Shown here: positions 22,846 to 31,959 of the stretch, piece by piece
Position numbering within the stretch: position 1 is the stretch's first letter
Layout: each line of letters starts with the position of its first letter
Assembly: GCA_026545225.1 (NCBI GenBank)
Contig: CM048845.1
Location: 75,200,033-75,264,032, forward strand
Length of the DNA stretch: 64,000 nucleotides
From: Cornus controversa
Lineage: Eukaryota; Streptophyta; Magnoliopsida; Cornales; Cornaceae
Direction of reading: 5' to 3'
Notes under the pieces: generated by a model
Seen by the model: only the letters and a program-made list of their open reading frames with translations
Database searches by the model: none
Told to the model about the DNA's origin: nothing
Made by a program: the position numbers and the translations under genes

Positions 22846-23593
22846 GTTTTGACTTTGAGTATATTGGTTCTAAAGGCTACAAAACTCTTCACCTATTGTG
22901 TTTTAGACATATAATCATTGTTTTATGTGGATACATAATATTAGTCAATTATGTTGAGAGAATGCTCTATATTCTGAGTTCATGTGTTTCTTGTTTTGTA
23001 GCTGGTATTGCTTTTTCAATTTGTTCATAAATGTTATGATGTAATTACATTTTGAGTGAAGTCAAGCTGGTGCCTTGTTTACAAGATGTATACTCCTGTA
23101 ATATAAAACCACACATCTGTGAGTTGGTTTACTTCTTTGACAAGTTGAATGTTTCATCTTCTTTTTTAGTCTTCACGCACGCGTATGAGATGCATATATG
23201 ACAATATAGAACTTTTTCTCTATACTCGTGTGTGTCTATATGTGGCCTTTTTTTGGGGGGTTGTTGTTGGTGTGCACAACTGCTATGTGTTAGTGCAATC
23301 TTGAACTTCATTTCATCTCCTACAAGTGACATACATCACAATAGTTCTTGCTCACTGTTCGACTGGGTGATGCTTATATTTCAATGTTCTTTTACTATAT
23401 TTAGGTTGTGCCAAAACTCATTTTGAAAACATGACAATACATGATTTATGTTTTTATGTTCCAAAGGTATCTGTTTTAAACAAGCATGAATTTTGTATAA
23501 ATGGTTGTTCTTAATTTTAATTTTTGTTGTTTTTCAGAAGGATGTTAGCTGCAAATGTTAAAGGATCTATATGGTTTAATATCGTTTGATCTC
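22846..23593. other. Intergenic, no gene recognised
   Basis: AT-rich. A TTTTTCAG acceptor-like site at 23531-23538 and several short frames were noted, but nothing supports a gene. Confidence 0.4.
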
Positions 23594-24835
23594 GACACAA
23601 GACATTAAGCATAAGGGTCCGCAACGTTGTTAGATCATTGGTCCGTGACTCTCATTACCTATTATACAGAAATAAATAAATTAAGATTACCCATCTATAC
23701 ACATGGGTTGGTTAAAAGTACACATTTATTTTTAAAAAAATTCCATGGAGTTGCAAACAACAACTTTCCTTTAACTTGTTTTCCACTTTTTGTTATTACG
23801 ATTTCATTAGAAAGATCCTCATGAGACATTCCCATATAAAAAGTTAACTTTAATGTCTTTGTGATGTTCCTGTTTCACAAAAATCAAATAATAATTATAA
23901 TTAATTGAATTATAAAATAATTCTAAATTAAAAATATATATTAATAAATATGGCCTTAAATTTTGGTTTAATGAATTTCAGCCAATTGTCCTCTTCCTTC
24001 ACTTTATATTCATTATAAACCTCGTCCAACCATAAATAAGGTATCTCACTCTAATGAATTAAATATGCTTCTGCAACATATTTTGATTTGAAACCTTTGA
24101 TTTTCTTGAAGTCTTTATGTGCCTTTTCAGAGATAGCTTTGCTGTCGTCCGTTCTCCCATATCTTACCAATGTAATTTCAAACAGGGAGTTTGACAAAAT
24201 ATAGTTGGTGTATATATATTTTGATTTGAAACTTTTGATCAACTGTATTTTGTCAAACTCCCTGTTTGAAATTACATTGGTAAGACATGGGAGAACGGAC
24301 CACATAGAGACTTCAAGAAAATCAAAGTTTTAAATCAAAATATGTTGCAGAAGCATATTTAATTCATGAGAGTGAGATACTTAGCTGTTGAAAAGTTTGA
24401 CCAAACTTTAGACACATGGGACGAGATTTATAATGAATATAAAGTGAAGGGGAGGACAATTGGCTGAAATTCATTGAACCAAAATTTAAGGCCATTTTTG
24501 GGTAAAAAAATCCATTAATATATATTTTTAATTCAGAATTATTTTTTAATTCAATTAATTATAATTATTATTTGATTTTTGTGAAACAATGTCTCATGGG
24601 ATCTTTCCAATGGGATCGTAATAACAAAAAAAAGTGGAGAAGAAGTTAAAGGAAAGTTGTTGTTTGTAACTCCATGGAATTTTTTTAAAGATAAATGTGT
24701 ACTTTTAACCAACCTAACCCATGTGTATAGATGCTTAATTTTAATTTATTTATTTCTGTCTACTAGGTAATGAGATTCAAGCACGGACCAATGATCTAAC
24801 AACGTTGCGGAACCTTATGCTTAATGTGTTGTGTC
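23594..24835. repeat. Large inverted repeat, about 600-bp arms, 32-nt loop
   Basis: The left arm (23594-24207, 614 bp) is the reverse complement of the right arm (24240-24835, 596 bp) with perhaps 85-90% identity and several small indels. The outer ends pair gacacaa with ttgtgtc. Perfect blocks include 29 nt starting ccgcaacgttg at 23619 and about 37 nt near the apex starting taccaatgtaa at 24166. The loop is 24208-24239. A transcript would fold into one long hairpin. Candidates are a fold-back element, an inverted duplication of a gene fragment (one frame in the right arm reads RYLAVEKFDQTLDTWDEIYN), or a hairpin-RNA source. No target duplication was found at the outer ends. Confidence 0.9.
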
Positions 24836-26544
24836 CCTAAGTCCATTTCCCAAAACTTGGTTTTTTCGAGATTGAAAAAAAGATTTGAGGTTCTTTCTTT
24901 GCCAACTCAACAGGCCAATCTCAGTTACCACCAAGTAAGAACCTTTATATATTTTATTGTATTTCAAAATTGACTGCCGGATAACAGCCATTTTTTTTGT
25001 GATTTTAAGGGTCAAAGAGTATTGTGTCTGGGTCATGGATGAGCCTTGCTTTTGGTCGCCGGAGAAAAGAAACATGTTTATGAGAAAAATTTATCACCTA
25101 CACACCAATTTTAATACTTGGGATTCCGTAAGAACCCCTTTGCCTCCATATTCATACCCAACGAGAGGGATGTGTGGCACTTGCTGAAACAACAAGACCA
25201 ACGATTAATTGAAGTGGCAGAACATGGTGCAAGAGAAATAAGAGTAGCACCAATTGAAGCAGCAGTAAGAATACAACAAAACAAAAAGAAAAATTCATTG
25301 GGGCATAGGATGGTACAACTCCCCAAACTATACCAGCACGGATACGAACACTACCACCATGGTCACCAAGTAATTACTTTTTTAAGAATTTAAGAGTGGT
25401 GAATAGATTGTTTAGAATTCTATTTTTTAATCTAAATTTAATATTGCATATCACCGATGTAGCTTATAGTGACAAGATGAATGTGATTTTAGATTATTCG
25501 TGCACCGAGCTGAAGGATTATTTGTCTATTATCTTTTGGGGTAGGGATGGCAAAAAGGACGGTGGTTGGATGTGTTACATGTAATGCTATATCACTAGCC
25601 ACTAATATTACATGGCTCTGTCTTAACAGAACTTAACAAATAATCTTTTATTTATTTTTGCAGGTAGACAATTTTGTTTCTTCGCAGTTCGAAGAAGTTC
25701 TAACCGTGGTAAGCTCTGTTTTATGTGTAACAATAAACCCATTTATGGTTACCAACATTTTACAATCTAACTGGTTAGACCAATAATCAGTCAGTTGAAT
25801 TGAAGGTTTTAGAATTATCAAGTCCCTTAGATAAATGGTCTTGGACGCTAAATATTTATCTTTTTCCTATAAATATGTTTCTATGTTAATTTTCTTTCCC
25901 ATTGTATTTAATTCTTATTACGGCTCTTGTATTATTACTCTTTTACGCATTCGAGTTAATTGCTTGAAATTTAGATTTATGTCGTCAGAATTTCGAGATT
26001 GCTTGGGATTATTTGTTTTTTAGAATGTGGATTAGAATAGTTGGAACAATATAGAGTTTGGGACGGGGATAAAGATCAGAATCTCAACTAGCCTTTTGAG
26101 CTCCTGAAGTTCTCTCATGTCACTTTAATGAAACATGCCTTCTGAATTGTATGCTTTTTTTATTTTTGGGGGAATGATAATTTACCTGACCCACTCCAAT
26201 CATCAACAGAGATGGAGTATATATTACCAGTTATGGCTAATTCAACATACTGAGGAATTGGCTTATCCAAAACTGAGGTTCTTTTGAATCTTTTTTACTA
26301 AAACCAACACAACTGAGAGAGTAGGTTACAATATTAGCTGAATTGTACAAACACGTCAAAATTCACCATTTTTGTCTGTTTCTACCCTCTTCTCAACCTC
26401 TCTCTAAAGTTTGCTTTTAGCCTTTGCATTTTGCTAAAGAATAGGCAATCCTTGTATAGGGCTTGAAAACACTAGTTTACTTTGAACTACTTTCACAAGA
26501 TCAATTGATTTAAACCTATATTTTCAACTTCTACTGCAGCTATT
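24836..26544. other. Intergenic with one coding-like frame
   Basis: The only coding-looking stretch is 25118-25390 (+), which reads NPFASIFIPNERDVWHLL and on to a Gln/Lys-rich part, ending near a possible donor (CACCAA|GTAATT at 25371). It has no ATG at its start and no family that I recognise, so it may be one exon of an unknown gene or a captured fragment. The rest is AT-rich with no recognised element. Confidence 0.3.
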
Positions 26545-27067
26545 GTTATGCAGGATGCTATTTCAACTTTTTTTCATCTTCAGAGGAAGGGTTCGTGTCT
26601 CATCTCAGTGTTGTGATTGTTGCTATAGAGATGTTGAGACTGTGGTTCATTTGTTTGCAATTAGCACATTTGTTACTGGAGTGATTATGCAATTCATGTT
26701 ACCTACTGTAAGTGCAGGATTATCATCTCTTATTTGCTGCTTGATGCATCTGTTAGGCAAGACTTTTCTTTTGTTAATTTCTTGTATTGAGTTGGCTATA
26801 TACAGGAAATGGTTCTTACTGATTTGAGTTTTTTGCTCAACTTTTTTTCATCTTAAGAGGAAGGGTTCGTGTCTCATCTCAGTTTTGTGATTGCTGCTAT
26901 AGAGATGTTGATACTGTGGATCATTTGTTTACAATTGGCACATTTGTTGCTGGAATTTGGATGCAATGCATGTTACCTACTGCAAGTGTAGGATTATCAT
27001 CTCTTATTTGCTGCTTGATGCATCTGTTAGGCAAGACTTTTCTCTTTTGTTAATTTCTTGTATTGAG
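26543..27067 (+). repeat. Tandem duplication of a LINE zf-RVT fragment
   Basis: Units at about 26567-26800 and 26848-27067 share about 90% of bases. Each reads GRVRVSSQCCDCCYRDVETV, then VHLF or DHLF, then a hydrophobic/aromatic stretch. The Cys-x2-Cys...HLF pattern is typical of the zf-RVT region near the end of plant L1 ORF2. No other part of a LINE is present. The right end abuts the segmental-duplication breakpoint. Confidence 0.6.
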
Positions 27068-27394
27068 CTGACCTGATCATCTATGCAAGTGTACTGTGAC
27101 GTAGAAGTTTTCACATTTCCACGTAGTTTGGGTCTTAAGATTGTAACTGTAGGGCTTTTTCTTTTTTTTTCTTCTTCTTTTGAACAAAAGTTTCGTAACA
27201 AGACAAAGTTCCCCTTTTTGGGTAGGATTGGGGAAGAAAGAAAAAGACAAAGTTCCCCTTTCAATTGGGTGCGCCTCTAGCACCCCTTACGCCTGGCGAC
27301 GCCCTGGTGCACGCCTAGTGCATGTCGCTATACCTGCTCACACAACAGGCGCAAGGGCTGCGCCTGGCGCCCAAGCGCGTCTTTGACAGCACTT
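27068..27394. mobile_element. Right-end remnant of a GCGCC-rich hAT-like element
   Basis: Same sequence as the right end of the element at 51623-59912: gcgcc-rich subterminal region, then the terminus cgtctttgacagcactt at 27378-27394 and the flank tatattag. The left part of the element is missing; the sequence switches at 27068 to LINE-derived DNA. Confidence 0.75.
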
Positions 27395-28554
27395 TATATT
27401 AGTACTCGTCTTTTTTTTTTTTCTTATCCTGCTTGCAAGGCAAAAGAACCATATATCCTCAAACTATCCACAAACATCAAAAGCTCCTCCATAGATATAG
27501 AGTATCGACCATGAATTTAAAATTTTAAAGATCTTAGAAACACGAACATCAAGAATTCAATCTCCATTAATAAGGTTATTCAGTGAGCTAAACGTTTCTT
27601 GTCATGGTGTATTAAATACACAGCCACCCCAAACTTCCTTGAGCCTCTTTTTAGTTCTCCAGCCTCCTCCAATTCACCTCTTTGGGTCCCCCTTGACTAT
27701 TTGTGATATCTCAACTCATAATATTATTTTATTCCTGATTCCTTAAAAGAACCCAACCCACACTAGCAATTGAGTAAAAATTTAGGGATCATGTAGTTGA
27801 AATTGAGATTTACAATTGAACATTCCGATGCAACGGATGAAAGATATTTATCGAGCAGTTAGTGTATTACAACGTATCAAGAATATCCTATGTTAGGTCA
27901 ACATTGATTTACACAGGGAAATCTGGAAACCCAATCAAATTTCTCCCACACTAATGCAAGTCATCGTGAACTTCAAAGGTAGTTCAAGCACCAAAAGGTA
28001 GGAATCGCAACTAATTGGGATTCATATATTTTTCAAATGAACTTCAATATCAAGTTCGTTTCAAATATTACGGAAACATTAGAGATGAACACCAAATTAA
28101 GAACAACCACCCTGCTGTCCTTGTGATCTTTGTACTAGTTAAAGAATTAAATTAGAAAAAATCCCTTGAAGTCAAGCAATAGTGTAATACCATACCTGCT
28201 TGAATTAGGGAGCAATTAAACTTCAATCCCAATGTAATTTTATTAATGCAGTTGCGGTATACAAAAAGTGGTGGCATAAACAAAAACTACTTAAAGTGAG
28301 GAAAACAGGAAAGGAAACTGGAAATGATCAGTGGCTTCATGAGTCTATACTGTTGTAGACAGTGGTATTCCCCTAGTACAAGTAAATGATCAGTGGCTTC
28401 ATGAATCATTCATGTAATTGCATGCTTTTAATTGGAATTGGGGTAAAATTAATGCCACGAGAACTTGAGCACAAGAAAATAATTAACAATACTAATATGA
28501 ATAAATAATTAAAAAAATGGAATAAATACAGGAAAGAGAATCCAAAAATAGCAC

Positions 28555-29778
28555 TTACATTGCAATGCCGCTGAGAATGTGGTCGCCATGGACACAGCAG
28601 TAGGTTGACTTCAACACATGAGAGGCAACAAACTTGACCTTTTGTTCACCCTCAAGCTTTGGCTCAGGCTCAGGCTCCTTAGACACCGTAAACTTTAAGC
28701 AGGCAACGACGAGTTGATCCTCTCCATTTGGTCCTTCTAATGTATAATCTTCTTCCCATAGGAGACAGAATTTTGTGCCGCCACGTAGGTGGAGCAAAGT
28801 GGCAGGTGGATACGTACCCAAATTGCTAGGTTGGGGAAGCAAATCCAAATCCTTGTCGTTTAAGAAGGTGAGCTTTTTTGGTTTGGCGTGAGGTATATTG
28901 GAATCAAAACAGAGAATGGAGCCCGGTGCGACTTTGTAATCTAGGGAGCGCTCTAGATCAAAATCCCATGCTGGGTAGTTGCCATGCGAATACAAGATGT
29001 CATGAGAAAAAACGAGACTCATGCACCGATAGCGATAGGGACCAAAGTCATCTGCATAATGACTCCATGAACAGTGATTGAAATTGTATTTATATAGTGA
29101 GTGTACGTGGCAGTTGTCATTAATACGCACCAAAAGCTCCGATTCTCCACTGCTGTTGTTCACCCGAAATTGATGCGCATCTATGTGAAGATATCCTCTA
29201 AAAGCATCGGGTATCTTAGACAATGCTTGTCGCCAGCATCTTCTGCTCTCAGCCTCCTCGGGATCAAAAACTTCGGCATAATATGAAATATAATCATCAT
29301 AATTCCGCCAACCATTATCATCTATGACAAAACCCCCCAGGACGTAGATCTTGCCATGAAGAGTAAAGACCTGAGCACCGATCCTTTCCATGGTCATAGG
29401 AGGACATCTGGTCCACCCACTCTTGGGATCAAGAGTGTTGATGCAATAGACGTCCTTGGAGGGGTCACGATAGTCTGACCATTCCAAATAGCCACCAAGA
29501 ACGTACAATACCGAACCTAAGGCGACACAGGTGGTAGTGTTCATAACGGGTGAATGAATTGGTTGCAAATCGGGAAAAACAGGAGAGAGAGATTCATTTT
29601 CATTTGGCCTTGTATCGTTTTTTATTACGTACCAGTGGCATTTTCCGTCATCGTCATTCCCTTCTGCGGTAAAGTATATGTCTGGATCTTCTTCTTCTTC
29701 TTCGTTGCCCATCATCTCTTCTCCTTTTTCTGCAATAGTTTCTTCTTCTTTGCCAATCATCGATTCTCGATTCTCCAT
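28555..29778 (-). CDS. Kelch-repeat protein, copy A
   Basis: An intact 407-codon frame from ATG (29776-29778) to TAA. The N-terminal 30 residues are Glu-rich. At least two kelch blades are clear: TTTCVALGSVLYVLGGY with the double Gly at residues 95-96, and RIGAQVFTLHGKIYVLGGF with the double Gly at 148-149, each followed by a Tyr or Trp strand and a VFDPEE- or NTLDPKSGW-type turn. Later blades are degenerate. Near the C-terminus is an acidic EPEPEPKLEGEQKVKF linker. No F-box, transmembrane segment or signal peptide is visible. Kelch propellers usually bind protein partners; a specific role cannot be assigned. About 92% identical to copy B. A poly(A)-signal-like AATAAAA lies at 28239-28245. 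The last codons overlap a strong donor (GTAAGT), so the frame may instead be spliced onto a further exon. The frame is undamaged, which suggests a working gene. Confidence 0.85.
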   Translation of the reverse strand: MENRESMIGKEEETIAEKGEEMMGNEEEEEDPDIYFTAEGNDDDGKCHWYVIKNDTRPNENESLSPVFPDLQPIHSPVMNTTTCVALGSVLYVLGGYLEWSDYRDPSKDVYCINTLDPKSGWTRCPPMTMERIGAQVFTLHGKIYVLGGFVIDDNGWRNYDDYISYYAEVFDPEEAESRRCWRQALSKIPDAFRGYLHIDAHQFRVNNSSGESELLVRINDNCHVHSLYKYNFNHCSWSHYADDFGPYRYRCMSLVFSHDILYSHGNYPAWDFDLERSLDYKVAPGSILCFDSNIPHAKPKKLTFLNDKDLDLLPQPSNLGTYPPATLLHLRGGTKFCLLWEEDYTLEGPNGEDQLVVACLKFTVSKEPEPEPKLEGEQKVKFVASHVLKSTYCCVHGDHILSGIAM

Positions 29779-29927
29779 TAGTTCTACAAGGAATTCTTAA
29801 CCCCTCGATTGAAGACGACGGGCAGTCCTGTTCTAAGGTCGGCCCGCTCCTAGTAGTCTTTTCTCTCTTTCTTTACCCAGCTATCAGACGCAACTGACGC
29901 GAGCTATCTTTTGGGGATTCAGGTTAG

Positions 29928-30523
29928 TAGGGGTGTACACGGTACGGTTCCCACGGTTCTTGGTGGAACCGGAATCGTTACCAACGGTTCCTGATTTTCG
30001 GAACCGGAACCGGAACCGTTAAGGGTTGGAACCGTGAGGAACCGAACCGCGGTTCCTTTGGATTTTTTTTTTTTTTAATGAAGCTTGAAAATACAAAATA
30101 TATATATATATATATTCATTAAATAAATGTCAGACCTACAATCTAAAAATGACACCCTATATATATATAATTATTATATTATATTATATATATATATATA
30201 CATATTACGTATAATAATTATATATAATGTATATATAATAATTATATTATCATATATTACATATAGTTATTATATTATATATATATATACATATTTAATA
30301 TAAAACGGTTCCAGTTCCGGTTCGGTTCCAAGGAACCGTTACCCCCAACGGTTCCGGTTCCGGTAAGGTTCTACTGGTCCTGGAACCGGAACCGTTGGTA
30401 ACGGTTCTGGAACCGGAACTGGAACCGTTGGTAACGGTTCCTAATTTTAGGAACCGGAACCGTAGCCACGGTTCGGTACAGTTCCCTTCGGTTCCGGTTC
30501 CGACGGTTCTTTGTGCACCTCTA
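29928..30523. mobile_element. 596-bp non-autonomous hAT insertion
   Basis: Flanked by the 8-bp duplication caggttag (29920-29927) and gaggttag (30524-30531). The unoccupied site in copy B reads gaggttag at 62455-62462. Termini are TAGGGGTGTACAC (left) and TAGAGGTGCACAA (right, reverse complement). Both ends carry many ggaaccg/cggttcc repeats as subterminal motifs; the centre (30060-30300) is TA-rich. No transposase. The family differs from the 10680-14988 element by its termini. It sits about 150 bp upstream of the kelch start codon. Confidence 0.95.
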
Positions 30524-31947
30524 GAGGTTAGGGTTTCCGTCTCCACACAAAAAAAAAAAAAAAGTAAAGGAGGATTGGATTGAAGTTATTATGTACAGTA
30601 TGACTATGAAGTTGTTGGGTTATAGTGGGTCTGTGTATAATTGATTGGACCGCCCAATGGAACATATGTGAACTTGGGATAAAATTGGACACATGGGCTC
30701 GAATTTAAAATTTTAAGTACTCCTACTTCTTCGCCAGCTTAATGGTAGAAAAGGAAATATGACATTTTACAATACCTCGAATCAAAGATGGACATGTTGA
30801 AGTCTCAGTTTGAGTGACCACACACGCACAACTCTGCGTCCCTATCCTGGCTGACCACTCTCCTGACAGTCAGATGGCTGAATAGGAGTACTAGTTGTCG
30901 CTCCCATCACTAGTTGCGAGCTCTGGACTGATGGAATAAGCTGAGGTAGTTGTGGAACCCCAAAACTTGGTTGTACCACATAGGTTTGAGAATAGTGCTG
31001 CAGTGACCTCATAGCACTGTTACCCTTCTTACATGAGCAATTCTTCACCACATGACCAATTTGACCACACCTATAACACATCCTCGTGTCCTAAGAGGAT
31101 TTCATGGACAAATGAGTGAATGGTAATGACCGTGCCTGCTGCAATCCCACTACATAGTAAGTATTGCTCATCTCTTATGGACACTTCTTCCTTAAGTGAC
31201 CTGACTGACCACACTTGAAACAAGTCTTTGACACATAGCCCTGCACAACATGTGATTCCCTTTGTCTCTTATTCAAATAACTCTCAAGATAAGTCTCAAC
31301 CCCACCAAACAATCTCTTTGAACCTTCAGCCTCCATTTGACATTGGCCACTTTCACTGATAATCCTAGCCAATTGTTGAATAGTTGTCATCATATCCCTG
31401 ACCAACTGAACTTCGTTTGTTGGCATTTGTCGAGTAGAATTTGTCCCCTTTCCACGTCCTCCATGTAGTGTCATGTTTCGAAAAGACACATAGAAGGATG
31501 ATTAATCACAAATGCTAAGTAATTAACCATTTCTAAACACTTGCATCTCATGCCAACTCACTCAACAAACATGAAACATAAAAGTTTCCTAACCATTGCC
31601 TTGACAAGCAAAAAAAATTAAGCACGTAAATCCGAACTAACGTGTACACTGACCTTTACCACTCGTTCTTAGGTTTTCAAACTTAATTTCATAATAATCA
31701 ATTCTTAACCTTCGTCTTTAGGTTTTTGAACCTAATACCAAAATTTGTCCCTAGGTATTCCAAACCTAGTGGCTCCGACAACTACATGTCAACACACAAT
31801 TCCAACTATCACTTGATCGGACCCTCACCCATTTGTCCCTAGGCATCTTAACCTAATGCTCTGCTTCTAATTCATAAATCATCAAATCCTTTCAAATCAA
31901 AATGTGGTTCAACCTTTACCTGTCATCCCTAGGTATTCCAACCTAGT

Positions 31948-31959
31948 GCTCTGATACCA
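31948..31959 (-). promoter_or_regulatory. Primer binding site (initiator tRNA-Met)
   Basis: TGGTATCAGAGC on the minus strand, directly after the LTR end, complementary to the 3' end of plant initiator tRNA-Met. Confidence 0.9.

Larger units (their letters stand above)
27068..30739. repeat. Segmental duplication, copy A
   Basis: Matches copy B (59589-62613) along its whole length, same orientation, about 93-95% by eye outside indels. It starts at a shared ctgac and ends at cttcttcgccagct, after which the copies diverge abruptly. Content: the right end of a hAT-like element, about 1.1 kb of non-coding 3' flank, the kelch gene and its upstream region. Copy A alone carries the 596-bp hAT insertion at 29928-30523 and a block of about 50 bp near 30605-30656. 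Confidence 0.95.

Noticed and set aside
23594-24835. Calling the inverted repeat a canonical MIRNA gene
   Set aside because: The arms are about 600 bp and near-perfect throughout, far longer than typical precursors; no defined miRNA/miRNA* duplex can be picked by eye.
28878-29781. Plus-strand frames opposite the kelch gene, repeated opposite copy B
   Set aside because: Antisense shadows; their conservation follows from the coding strand.
30295-30583. Thr/Gly/Glu-rich frames on both strands
   Set aside because: They translate the ggaaccg subterminal repeats of the 596-bp hAT insertion.
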